DNA of 64,000 nt, taken from positions 18,024-82,023 of the forward strand of contig CANQWQ010000003.1 of NCBI GenBank assembly GCA_947627595.1, given 5' to 3'. The notes beneath the pieces were generated by a model. That model was not told the origin of the DNA and made no database searches. It was given only the letters and a program-made list of their open reading frames with translations. How positions within the stretch are numbered: position 1 is the first letter of the stretch; each line of letters opens with the position of its first letter. The translations under genes and the position numbers were made by a program. This document shows, piece by piece, positions 44,652 through 53,896 of the stretch. Source of the DNA: an uncultured Clostridia bacterium. GTDB taxonomy: Bacteria; Bacillota; Clostridia; TANB77; CAG-508.

Positions 44652-47429
44652 ATGAGCGAAGAGAAAAAAGACTATAACAGTACTTTAAACTTACCAAAAA
44701 CTGATTTTCCAATGCGTGGAAATTTACCAGAAAATGAGCCAAAAATTCAGGCTGAAAAATTTACTCAAGATTTATATGAAAAAATGTTAAAGAAAAATGA
44801 GGGAAAGACTCCATTTGTTTTACATGATGGACCACCTTATGCTAATGGCGAGATTCATATAGGTCACGCTTTAAATAAAATTTTAAAAGATACTATTGTT
44901 AGATATAAAAACTTACAAGGCTTTTATACACCATATATTCCTGGTTATGATACACACGGAATGCCTACAGAGAAAAAAGCAATTGAAAAACTAGGTCTAA
45001 ATAGAGATGAGATTCCAGTTACACAATTTAGAAATACTTGTAGAGATTTTACAGAAAAATATAAAGATATTCAAACAGAAGGCTTTAAAAGGCTTGGCGT
45101 TTTAGGTGATTGGGAACATCCATATGTAACTTTTCAACCTCAAATGGAAGCTAGACAAATTGGTGTTTTTGCTACTATGTACAAAAAAGGCTATATCTAT
45201 AAAGGCTTAAAACCAGTTTATTGGTGTACTGATTGTGAGACAGCTCTTGCTGAAGCTGAAATTGAATATAAAGATGTAGATTCAAATACTGTTTATGTAA
45301 AATTCCCTGTTAAAGATTCAAAAGGTTTATTTGACGCTAAAGACTCATATGTAGTTATTTGGACAACTACTCCATGGACTTTACCTGGAAACACAATGAT
45401 TGCAGTTGGACCAGATTTTAAATATGCTGTTGTTGAAGCAAATGGCGAAAAATTAATTTTTGCTAAAGAATTAGTTGAAACTGTTATGAAAAAAGCAGGA
45501 ATCGAAAAATATAAAATCTTAGATGAAATAGATGGAGAAAAATTAGAAGGCGTTATTTGTAGACATCCATTCTTAGACAGAGATTCTAAAGTTGTTTGCG
45601 GAACTGAAGATTCTGTTAACGTTGAACTTGGAACTGGTTCTGGTTGTGTTCACGTTGCACCTAGCTATGGTAAAGAAGACTATTTACTTGGTTTAAAACA
45701 TAATAGTGATATTATAGTTTTAGTTGATAGTAAAGGTGTTCAAAGAGGTGAAGGTGCTGGACCATTTAAAGATATGTTTTATGCAAAATCTGATAAAGCT
45801 ATATTAGAATGGTTAAGAGATCATAATAGATTATTAGCATCAGAAGTTGTAAACCACTCATATCCACATTGCTGGAGATGTAAAAAACCAGTTATTTTTA
45901 GAGCTACAAGTCAATGGTTTGCTTCTGTTGATGGATTTAGAAAAGAAACTTTAGATGCAGTTAAAACTGTTAAATGGATTCCATCTTGGGGCGAAGAGAG
46001 AATTACAAAAATGATAGAAGATAGAAATGATTGGTGCATAAGCCGTCAAAGAACATGGGGTGTTCCAATTCCAATTTTCTATTGCAAAAAATGTGAAAAA
46101 GAATATGTTACTGAAGAATCTTTGAAAAAGGTTCAAGATATAGTTAGAGAAAAAGGAACTAACGCTTGGTTTGATTTAAGTGAAGAAGAGTTAATGCCTA
46201 AAGGAGCTAAATGCCCAGAATGTGGCTCTACAGAGTTTAAGAAAGAAACAGATATCATGGATGTTTGGTTTGATTCAGGTTCAACACATGACTCAGTTTT
46301 AGCTGAGCGTGGACTTCCACCAGCAGATATGTACTTAGAGGGAAGTGACCAATATAGAGGTTGGTTCCAAAGCTCACTTTTAACTTCTGTTGCTACTAAT
46401 GGAAAAGCTCCATATAAAGAAGTTTTAACACATGGCTACACAGTTGATGAAAAAGGCTTTAAGATGAGTAAATCAATTGGAAATGTTGTTGATCCAAAAG
46501 ATGTTATTAAGAAATATGGTGCAGATATTTTAAGACTTTGGGTTTTAGCATCTGACTATACTTCAGACATCAGTGTTTCTGAAAATATAATGAAACAAGT
46601 TAGCGAAGTTTATAGAAAATTAAGAAATACTGCTAGATTTTTACTAGGAAACTTAGATGGATTTGATGTAGAAAATCCAGTTCCATATAAAGATTTATTA
46701 GAGATTGATAGATGGGCTTTAACAAAATTAAATCATTTAGTTGATGATTGTACAAAAGCTTATGACAAATATGAGTTTAATCAGGCTTATAGAGCTCTAA
46801 ATCAATTCTGTGTTGTAGATATGAGTGCTACTTATTTAGACATTATAAAAGACAGATTATATACATTTAAATCAGATTCTCTAGAAAGAAGATCTGCTCA
46901 AACTGTAATGTATGAAATCTTAAGTAGTTTAGTTAGAATAATGGCTCCAATGACTTCATTTACAGCTGAAGAAATTTGGAAATATATGCCACACAGAAAA
47001 GAAGATAAATTAGAAAGTGTAATGTTAAATTACTATCCAAAAGTAAATAAACAATATGAAGATGAAGCTTTAGAAGCAAAATGGGCTAAATTAATTAAAG
47101 TTAAAGATATAGTTTCTAAGAAACTTGAAGTAGAAAGAGCTGAAAAGAGAATAGGAACATCTTTAGAAGCTAAAGTTGAACTATTTGCTGAAGGAGAACA
47201 ATATGATTTCTTAAAAGGAAAAGAAGAATTATTAAAAGAAATTTTTATTGTATCTGGAGTTGAAATTCAAAATAATAGACGTAATGAAGATGAAGAAGTT
47301 GATTTAGGTGTTAAAGTTTCAAAAGCAGATGGAGAAAAATGCGAACGCTGTTGGACCTACTCTACCACTGTAGGTTTAAATAAAGCACATCCAACATTAT
47401 GTGAAAAATGTATAAAAAATTTATTGTAA
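44652..47429 (+). CDS. ileS: isoleucyl-tRNA synthetase
   Basis: A 925-aa class I synthetase. HIGH motif in NGEIHIGHALNKILKDT, KMSKS in FKMSKSIGNV, the editing domain between them (WTTTPWTLPGNTMIAVGPD) and a C-terminal zinc finger (CERCWTYSTTV, CEKC). Length matches the bacterial IleRS with zinc tail. Regulated by the T-box leader upstream. GGAGGAG precedes the ATG. Confidence 0.97.
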   Translation: MSEEKKDYNSTLNLPKTDFPMRGNLPENEPKIQAEKFTQDLYEKMLKKNEGKTPFVLHDGPPYANGEIHIGHALNKILKDTIVRYKNLQGFYTPYIPGYDTHGMPTEKKAIEKLGLNRDEIPVTQFRNTCRDFTEKYKDIQTEGFKRLGVLGDWEHPYVTFQPQMEARQIGVFATMYKKGYIYKGLKPVYWCTDCETALAEAEIEYKDVDSNTVYVKFPVKDSKGLFDAKDSYVVIWTTTPWTLPGNTMIAVGPDFKYAVVEANGEKLIFAKELVETVMKKAGIEKYKILDEIDGEKLEGVICRHPFLDRDSKVVCGTEDSVNVELGTGSGCVHVAPSYGKEDYLLGLKHNSDIIVLVDSKGVQRGEGAGPFKDMFYAKSDKAILEWLRDHNRLLASEVVNHSYPHCWRCKKPVIFRATSQWFASVDGFRKETLDAVKTVKWIPSWGEERITKMIEDRNDWCISRQRTWGVPIPIFYCKKCEKEYVTEESLKKVQDIVREKGTNAWFDLSEEELMPKGAKCPECGSTEFKKETDIMDVWFDSGSTHDSVLAERGLPPADMYLEGSDQYRGWFQSSLLTSVATNGKAPYKEVLTHGYTVDEKGFKMSKSIGNVVDPKDVIKKYGADILRLWVLASDYTSDISVSENIMKQVSEVYRKLRNTARFLLGNLDGFDVENPVPYKDLLEIDRWALTKLNHLVDDCTKAYDKYEFNQAYRALNQFCVVDMSATYLDIIKDRLYTFKSDSLERRSAQTVMYEILSSLVRIMAPMTSFTAEEIWKYMPHRKEDKLESVMLNYYPKVNKQYEDEALEAKWAKLIKVKDIVSKKLEVERAEKRIGTSLEAKVELFAEGEQYDFLKGKEELLKEIFIVSGVEIQNNRRNEDEEVDLGVKVSKADGEKCERCWTYSTTVGLNKAHPTLCEKCIKNLL

Positions 47430-47440
47430 TAATATCTTAA

Positions 47441-47474
47441 ATAAAGTCTGGCTTTAGCCAGACTTTATTTTTCT
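47441..47474 (+). terminator. terminator after ileS
   Basis: AAAGTCTGGC pairs with GCCAGACTTT, then TTTTTC. Confidence 0.9.
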
Positions 47475-47501
47475 CCTTTTATTTCATTTTTGTAACATAT
47501 A

Positions 47502-47530
47502 TTGATTTTTGACATGTTATAAAATAAAAT
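47502..47530 (+). promoter_or_regulatory. promoter for the 47567 operon
   Basis: TTGATT, a 17-bp spacer and TAAAAT. Confidence 0.5.
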
Positions 47531-47566
47531 ATAGTTGATAATAATATCTATAAGGGGGAAAAGCTT

Positions 47567-48349
47567 TTGGACGGAGCTCAAACTGTTAGTGCAGAAAATA
47601 AAATTTTAATAAATGATTTGAAACAATTAGCTGGTGCCGAAGAATCTAGAGTTTCAATAATTTCTGCAATTTATATAAGATTAAATGATGAAATGCGTCT
47701 TAAAAACATTCAAGATGTTAAGAAAGACATTTCTTATGGTGCAAAAAGCTTTGGACAACTTCCTGAAAAATATGCAGTAAGCATGAATAGTATAGTTAGG
47801 TCATATATCGAAGAAATAAATAAATTTATGAAAGCATATAATGACCAATTTATAAATGTTTTAAATGTTATTCATAATGCTGAACAAAAGCAAAAATATT
47901 ATTTTTATAAAATCAGAGAAAATACAATCATGAAAAGTGTTTGTATTTTAGCTGGAAAGCCAGAAGATTCTTATAAAGTTTTAGATGAAGAAATTCTTGA
48001 TTATAAAAAGAAATTAGTTTTATATGAAAGAATAATAGCTAGATGTGATAAAGAATTTGAAGATTGCAAAATCAGAAGAGATAGAGATTTTAAAGAATTA
48101 TTTGAAGTTAAAGAAGAGACAGGTTTAACAGTAATCAAAAAGAGAAATCCAGTTGTAAAATTGGTTAGAATGATTACTAATAAATTTCGTGGTTATAAAA
48201 ATTTTTCAAGAATTGTATTACAAAAGCACGCATCTATAATAAATAGAATGAAAACAGAGACTATAGCTCAATATGTTAAAGGAGTGAAACAAGATATAGT
48301 TGACTTTTCAGGCGAGATAGATGAAATGGTTCAAAAGGCTAATGCTTAA
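47567..48349 (+). CDS. coiled-coil protein of unknown function
   Basis: The product has 260 aa, highly charged and helical over nearly its whole length, with coiled-coil heptads around residues 60-170. There is no signal peptide or clear membrane segment. TTG start at 47567 behind GGGGGA. First of three closely spaced genes (gaps of 13 and 3 bp) with no recognisable domain. The set could encode a cytoskeletal, toxic-anion-resistance (TelA)-like or vesicle-type scaffold, but nothing in the sequence decides this. Confidence 0.55.
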   Translation: MDGAQTVSAENKILINDLKQLAGAEESRVSIISAIYIRLNDEMRLKNIQDVKKDISYGAKSFGQLPEKYAVSMNSIVRSYIEEINKFMKAYNDQFINVLNVIHNAEQKQKYYFYKIRENTIMKSVCILAGKPEDSYKVLDEEILDYKKKLVLYERIIARCDKEFEDCKIRRDRDFKELFEVKEETGLTVIKKRNPVVKLVRMITNKFRGYKNFSRIVLQKHASIINRMKTETIAQYVKGVKQDIVDFSGEIDEMVQKANA

Positions 48350-48362
48350 GGAGTTGTTATAT

Positions 48363-48530
48363 ATGAGTGAAGATTTTAAGATAGGAGAAAAATTTATTTC
48401 AGGTAAGCTTGTAAGTTTAGATGAAGAAAATGTAGAAAAGCTTGATAAAATGGCGAAATCTTTAAAACAAGTTGAAACAAATATGAAAGAAAATATAATT
48501 TCTAAAATAAGTCAAAAACAGGGGAGATAA
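48363..48530 (+). CDS. small unknown protein, middle gene of the coiled-coil operon
   Basis: A 55-aa acidic/basic helical protein beginning MSEDFKIGEKFISGKLVSLD. The ATG at 48363 follows GGAG by about 9 nt; the frame upstream overlaps the preceding gene. No domain is recognised. Confidence 0.6.
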   Translation: MSEDFKIGEKFISGKLVSLDEENVEKLDKMAKSLKQVETNMKENIISKISQKQGR

Positions 48531-48533
48531 TTT

Positions 48534-48836
48534 ATGAGTGAGCAAGGAATGAATAGTAAAAGTAAAGATGAATCAATACAAAGTGTTTTGTCAGATCATG
48601 AAGATAAGACAAAGCAATTAATTGCTAGATTTACAGCTGAATTAGGTAAAGATGAAAGCTTAGATGTAATTTTTCAAAAGCTTGAAGATAAAGGAATCGT
48701 ATTTTCTTCTATGGAAAAAAACAAAGTAATTGAAGCTCAGTCAGTAGACAATAGGCCAGATAAACAAAATCAATTAGCTCAAAATCAACAACAAACTCAA
48801 GAACCAACAGTGCAAGAGCAAGATGAAGGTAGATAA
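48534..48836 (+). CDS. small unknown protein with Gln-rich tail
   Basis: The product has 100 aa. The N-terminal 75 residues are charged and helical. The C-terminus is Gln/Asn-rich (QLAQNQQQTQEPTVQEQDEG) and likely disordered. Starts 3 bp after the previous stop with GGGGAG upstream. Last gene of the operon, followed by repeat copy 3. No homology is recognised. Confidence 0.6.
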   Translation: MSEQGMNSKSKDESIQSVLSDHEDKTKQLIARFTAELGKDESLDVIFQKLEDKGIVFSSMEKNKVIEAQSVDNRPDKQNQLAQNQQQTQEPTVQEQDEGR

Positions 48837-48851
48837 AATAAATTTAAAAAA

Positions 48852-48881
48852 TGGGAAAAGGGGAACAGTCCCCTTTTTCCA
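48852..48881. repeat. palindromic intergenic repeat, copy 3
   Basis: Same element as at 14933 and 30741 but with one extra A in the centre and a missing C in the last arm. Follows the last gene of an operon, like copy 2. Confidence 0.82.
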
Positions 48882-48901
48882 TTTTTATTTTGCAAAAAAC
48901 C

Positions 48902-48928
48902 TTGAAAAGTGAGCGTAAATGTTATAAA
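48902..48928 (+). promoter_or_regulatory. promoter for miaB, extended -10 type
   Basis: TTGAAA, a 15-bp spacer ending TGT and TATAAA. Near identical in layout to the ppaC promoter and at the same place relative to the repeat. Confidence 0.5.
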
Positions 48929-48970
48929 ATGTGAGGAGCTTTTAATAGATAATTAGAAAGGTTGGTTTTT

Positions 48971-50365
48971 GTGGAAGAAATAGATTTCATAAAAGTTGTC
49001 AAAAACGAAATAAAAGATAAAAATTTAAAATATGTAATTTTAACTTTTGGTTGCCAATTAAATGAAAATGATTCAGAAAAGATTGCTGGAATGTTAGAAG
49101 AAATGGGATACTCTAAAACTGACATTTTTGAGAATGCTGATCTTGTAGTTTTTAATACTTGTTGTGTTAGAGAAAACGCAGAAGAGCGCTTATTTGGTAA
49201 ACTTGGTGAGATAAAAAAAATGAAAGAGACTAGAAACACAATTATAGCTATTGGTGGATGCATGATGCAAGAAAAATCTATGCTTGATAAAATTCAAAAA
49301 AGCTATAAATATGTTGACATTGTTTTTGGAACTCATACTTTACAAACACTTCCAGAAGATTTATATAAAGTAATTGTAAAAAATGAAAAAGTAAAAGAAG
49401 TTATAGATATTGATGGAGAAATTATTGAAGGTCTTCCAATAAAAAGAAATGATAAATATAGAGCGTCAGTTACTATTATGTATGGTTGTAACAAATTTTG
49501 CTCATATTGTATTGTTCCATATGTTCGTGGAAGAGAAAGAAGCAGAAGCCCTGAAGATATTTTAAATGAGATTAGAGATTTAGCTAAAGAAGGATATAAA
49601 GAAATCACACTTTTGGGACAAAATGTGAATTCATATGGAAAAGATAAATTTAAATATTGTAAAAATGTGGATAACCCTGAGATAAATAATTTTGCTAAAC
49701 TTTTAAGAGCAGTTTGTGATATTGATGGAATTGAAAAAGTTAAATTTATGTCACCACATCCTAGAGACTTTACAGATGATGTAATTGAAACAATTAGAGA
49801 TTGTAAGAAAGTTACAAGAATGATTCATATGCCTCTACAATCAGGAAATTCAAAAGTTTTGAAAGAGATGAATAGAGGTTACACTAAAGAAGAATTTTTA
49901 GAATTGGCTAAAAAAATGAAAGATAATATTCCAGACTTAAATCTTTCAACAGACATAATTGTAGGTTTTCCAGGTGAGACAGAAGAAGAGTTTGATGACA
50001 CTTTAGATGTTGTCAGAAAAGTAGAATTTGAGCAAATATTTATGTTTATATATTCAAAAAGAGAGGGAACTAGAGCTGCAGCAAGAGTAGACCAAGTTCC
50101 AGAAGAAATAAAACATAAGAGATTTGATAGATTAAAAGAATTATATGATAGTCAAGTTGAACTTCAAAATGAAAGATATATTGGAACTGTTCAAAGTATT
50201 ATGATAGAAGGACCTAGTAAAAATGATGAGACTAAGTTTTGTGGAAGAACAGATTCAAACAGAGTAATAGTTTTTGATCCAACAGGAAAAGAGAAAATAG
50301 GAGATATAGTAAATATTAAAATTACAGAAAACCATAAATGGTTTTTAAGTGGAGAGATTGTATGA
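48971..50365 (+). CDS. miaB: tRNA-2-methylthio-N6-dimethylallyladenosine synthase
   Basis: A 464-aa radical SAM methylthiotransferase. N-terminal cluster cysteines in LTFGCQLNENDSEK and FNTCCVREN, then the radical SAM motif YGCNKFCSYCIVPYVRG, and a TRAM domain at the end (about residues 400-464). It modifies A37 of tRNAs reading U-starting codons. It is a paralogue of RimO, which also lies in the window. GTG start at 48971 about 9 nt after GAAAGG; TTG 48962 is possible. Confidence 0.95.
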   Translation: MEEIDFIKVVKNEIKDKNLKYVILTFGCQLNENDSEKIAGMLEEMGYSKTDIFENADLVVFNTCCVRENAEERLFGKLGEIKKMKETRNTIIAIGGCMMQEKSMLDKIQKSYKYVDIVFGTHTLQTLPEDLYKVIVKNEKVKEVIDIDGEIIEGLPIKRNDKYRASVTIMYGCNKFCSYCIVPYVRGRERSRSPEDILNEIRDLAKEGYKEITLLGQNVNSYGKDKFKYCKNVDNPEINNFAKLLRAVCDIDGIEKVKFMSPHPRDFTDDVIETIRDCKKVTRMIHMPLQSGNSKVLKEMNRGYTKEEFLELAKKMKDNIPDLNLSTDIIVGFPGETEEEFDDTLDVVRKVEFEQIFMFIYSKREGTRAAARVDQVPEEIKHKRFDRLKELYDSQVELQNERYIGTVQSIMIEGPSKNDETKFCGRTDSNRVIVFDPTGKEKIGDIVNIKITENHKWFLSGEIV

Positions 50366-51225
50366 AAAAAGATTTAGATGAAGTTTTAGAAATGATAGTA
50401 AATGGAGAGATTTCTATAAGAAAAGCTAGTGAAGAGTATGACTATACGAGAGATGCTATAAGAAGTGCTTTAACTAAAAAATACGGAGATAGTGAGAAAT
50501 TAAGACAAGTTCTTGAAGATAATAAAGCTAATAGCACAACTATGGAAATTCCTCAAGATTTATTAAGAGATGTTTTCTTTAGAGCAATGAACAAAGAAAT
50601 TACTTTAGAAGAGGCTAGAAGTATTTTAGGTATTAAAGATAAAGAAACATTAAGAATGAAATTTCTAGAATATGCTGAAAATTCTGAAGATGAGTCAATT
50701 CGTGATTTATACAAAAAATATATGGAAACCCAAGATTATTCACATATTAATTTTAGATTGGAAGCTATAAAAATGGTTAGACATGGACTTAGCCAAACAG
50801 ACATTGCACTAGAATTAGGAATTTCTCCAAGAACTGTTTCAAGAGAATTTGAAAAGTTTAAAAATGATGATGACCCATCATTTTATAGATTTATAAAATT
50901 ATATAGTGAAGCAATTATGACCAAAAAAATATTTACACAATATGAGTTACAGGTGCAAGATTTATTTTTGGATGAATATGAAGAAAAACATTATTTAGAA
51001 ATATATGGTCCAAGAAAAACAAAAGAAGAAGAGAGGATTGAGATGGAGGAACATCTTGTAGCTGAAGAAAAAAGGCTAAAAGGAGAGGGGTTAACTCAAA
51101 GACAGATTGCAGAAAGATTAGAAACAAGTATTAGTTCTTTAAGAAGAGCTAGACTTAATGTTCAAAAGAGAAAATTATTAGAAACTACAGGAAAAAATTT
51201 AGAAGATGATGATGGAAATAGATAA
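50362..51225 (+). CDS. helix-turn-helix protein of unknown function
   Basis: The product has 287 aa. At least three helix-turn-helix-like units are visible: GEISIRKASEEYDYTRDAIR, MVRHGLSQTDIALELGISPR and GEGLTQRQIAERLETSISSL. It probably binds DNA. Its ATG overlaps the miaB stop (ATGA), so it is translationally coupled to miaB, and mutS follows 30 bp later. I cannot name the family. Confidence 0.65.
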   Translation: MKKDLDEVLEMIVNGEISIRKASEEYDYTRDAIRSALTKKYGDSEKLRQVLEDNKANSTTMEIPQDLLRDVFFRAMNKEITLEEARSILGIKDKETLRMKFLEYAENSEDESIRDLYKKYMETQDYSHINFRLEAIKMVRHGLSQTDIALELGISPRTVSREFEKFKNDDDPSFYRFIKLYSEAIMTKKIFTQYELQVQDLFLDEYEEKHYLEIYGPRKTKEEERIEMEEHLVAEEKRLKGEGLTQRQIAERLETSISSLRRARLNVQKRKLLETTGKNLEDDDGNR

Positions 51226-51255
51226 TAAAAAGTTTTAGAAATAGAGGTCTTAAAA

Positions 51256-53874
51256 ATGGCAGAAGATTTTTCACCAATGATGCAAAATTATTTGCAGACA
51301 AAAGAACAATATAAAGACTGTCTCTTATTTTACAGATTAGGGGACTTTTATGAAATGTTTTTTGATGATGCTATAATTGCGTCTAGAGAACTTGAAATAA
51401 CACTAACAGGTAGAGCTTGCGGAATGCCTGAAAAAGCTCCAATGTGCGGAGTTCCTTATCATGCTGCAGATATTTATATTTCAAGATTAATATCAAAAGG
51501 CTACAAAGTTGCAATTTGCGAACAATTAGAAGATCCAAAAACTGCTAAAGGAATTGTAAAAAGAGATGTAATCCGTGTAATAACTCCAGGAACTGTTATA
51601 GATTCTAATATGTTAGATGACAAGAAAAATAATTATATTATGTCAATCTACAAATCTGGAATATACTATGGAATAGCGATTTGTGATATTTCAACAGGAG
51701 ATTTTTTAGCAAGCCAAATTAAATTAAAAGAAGAAAATTTTGAAAAATTATTAGATGAATATGTTAGATTTTCTCCTAGTGAAATTGTTATAAATGAAGC
51801 AATGAGTGAATCTGAAAAAGACCTACAAGTTATGACAGATAGACTTCCATGTTTTGTTTCTAAAAAAGAAGACGAGATTTTTAGAAATGATAAAAATATG
51901 CTTTTAAGATTATATACAATTATTGACAGTGGAAATTCTAAGATTGAAAACTTAGAAGGCTCAGAATTACTTGTTAGAGCTGTTTGCGGACTTTTAACTT
52001 ATTTTTCTGAAACTCAAAAAATGAGATTAGAACATATTAATAAAATTAAAGTATATGAAGTTCAAAAATATATGGCACTTGATATTAATACTAGAAGAAG
52101 TCTAGAACTTACTGAAAGAATGAGAGATAAATCTAAAGTCGGAACTTTAATTTGGGTTTTAGATAAAACTTCTACTTCAATGGGGGGAAGACTTTTAAGA
52201 CGTTGGTTAAATGATCCACTTTTAGAATTACCAGAAATAAAAGCTCGTTTAGATGCTGTTTCAGAATTAAAGACTAATATTATGCTTAGAGGTGACTTAA
52301 CAGAAGAACTTTCTAAAGTTTATGATATTGAAAGATTAGCTGGAAAAGTTGCTTTTGGAAGTATTAACCCTAGAGAAATGAACAGTTTGAAAAATTCATT
52401 AGAACATATTCCATCATTAAAATCTAGCTTAAAAAACGCAAGTTCAGATTTGCTAAAAAATTTATATCAAGATCTTGATGAATTACAAGATATAGCTGGG
52501 TTAATAGAGAGTGCTATTGAAGATGATCCACCAGTTGGTTTTAAAGATGGAGGAATAATTAAAGAGGGCTATAGTAAAACTTTAGATGAATATAAAAAAG
52601 CCTCAACAGATGGAAAAAATTGGATAATTTCTTTAGAGGCACAAGAAAGAGAAAAGACTGGAATTAAAAACTTAAAAGTTGGTTATACAAAGATTTTTGG
52701 ATATTATATTGAGGTCTCAAAGTCTTTTGTAAAACAGGTTCCACAAGATAGATATATTAGAAAACAAACTTTAACCACTGGTGAAAGATTTATTACAGAA
52801 GAATTAAAACAAATGGAAGATAGAATTTTAGGAGCAGAAGAAAAGGCAATTTCACTAGAGTATGAAGAATTTATAAAAATAAGAAATAAAATTTCTGAAA
52901 ATATTTCAAGACTTCAAACTACAAGTAATTCTGTTGCAAATATTGATGTTTTGTGCTCTTTGGCTCAAGTTGCAGAAGACAATAATTATGTTTGTCCAGA
53001 TGTTACAAATAATGGAATTATAGATATTAAAAATGGACGTCACCCTGTAATCGAGAAAATGATTGATAGCGGTACTTTTGTCCAAAATGATACATATTTA
53101 GATCAAGGAGCATCTAGACTTGCAATAATTACTGGACCTAATATGGCTGGAAAATCTACATATATGAGACAAGTTGCCTTAATTTGCGTTATGGCTCAAA
53201 TTGGAAGTTTCGTTCCAGCTGATTCGGCTTCAATCGGAATAGTTGATAAAATCTTTACTAGAGTTGGAGCACAGGATGATTTAAGTAGTGGTCAAAGTAC
53301 ATTTATGGTTGAAATGATGGAAGTTTCTAATATTTTGAGAAATGCTACTCCATCAAGTTTGGTAATTTTAGATGAAGTTGGAAGAGGAACATCAACATAT
53401 GACGGAGTTTCAATAGCCTGGGCTGTTGCCGAATATATTGCAGATAAAAATAAATTAGGTTGTAAGACTTTATTTGCTACTCATTATCATGAATTAATAG
53501 ATTTAGCAAGTAAAGTTGATGGAATTAGAAATTTATCTGTTGCTGTTAAAGAAAAGGGAGAAGATATAATTTTCTTAAGAAAAATCGTTGATGGCGGAAC
53601 AGACGAAAGTTATGGAATTCATGTTGCAAAATTAGCTGGGGTTCCAAAGCAGGTTTTACAAAGAGCTTACAAGATCTTAGATAGCCTAGAAAAAGACGGA
53701 AAGAAGATAGTTGTAAATGAAAAACCTGGAAAGAATTATGTTGAAGGACAAGTTGATTTATTTAATTTAAAATTAGATGAAATCGCTAGAGAATTAGATA
53801 GAGTAAATTTAGATGAATTAACTCCAATAGATGCTTTAAATACATTAGTTAGAATGAAAGAAAAAATGAAATAA
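51256..53874 (+). CDS. mutS: DNA mismatch repair protein MutS
   Basis: The product has 872 aa. Mismatch-binding Phe-x-Glu in RLGDFYEMFFDDAI, connector, core and clamp domains, then the ATPase with Walker A TGPNMAGKSTYMRQV and Walker B VILDEVGRGTSTYDG. A C-terminal tail of 70 residues follows. It recognises mismatches and starts repair. No mutL is in the window downstream; an EndoQ-like repair gene follows. Confidence 0.97.
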   Translation: MAEDFSPMMQNYLQTKEQYKDCLLFYRLGDFYEMFFDDAIIASRELEITLTGRACGMPEKAPMCGVPYHAADIYISRLISKGYKVAICEQLEDPKTAKGIVKRDVIRVITPGTVIDSNMLDDKKNNYIMSIYKSGIYYGIAICDISTGDFLASQIKLKEENFEKLLDEYVRFSPSEIVINEAMSESEKDLQVMTDRLPCFVSKKEDEIFRNDKNMLLRLYTIIDSGNSKIENLEGSELLVRAVCGLLTYFSETQKMRLEHINKIKVYEVQKYMALDINTRRSLELTERMRDKSKVGTLIWVLDKTSTSMGGRLLRRWLNDPLLELPEIKARLDAVSELKTNIMLRGDLTEELSKVYDIERLAGKVAFGSINPREMNSLKNSLEHIPSLKSSLKNASSDLLKNLYQDLDELQDIAGLIESAIEDDPPVGFKDGGIIKEGYSKTLDEYKKASTDGKNWIISLEAQEREKTGIKNLKVGYTKIFGYYIEVSKSFVKQVPQDRYIRKQTLTTGERFITEELKQMEDRILGAEEKAISLEYEEFIKIRNKISENISRLQTTSNSVANIDVLCSLAQVAEDNNYVCPDVTNNGIIDIKNGRHPVIEKMIDSGTFVQNDTYLDQGASRLAIITGPNMAGKSTYMRQVALICVMAQIGSFVPADSASIGIVDKIFTRVGAQDDLSSGQSTFMVEMMEVSNILRNATPSSLVILDEVGRGTSTYDGVSIAWAVAEYIADKNKLGCKTLFATHYHELIDLASKVDGIRNLSVAVKEKGEDIIFLRKIVDGGTDESYGIHVAKLAGVPKQVLQRAYKILDSLEKDGKKIVVNEKPGKNYVEGQVDLFNLKLDEIARELDRVNLDELTPIDALNTLVRMKEKMK

Positions 53875-53896
53875 AACAAAAGGAGAAATTTTTGAA

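Noticed and set aside
14933-48881. The three palindromes as a CRISPR array
   Set aside because: Copies are 16-18 kb apart with no regular spacers.
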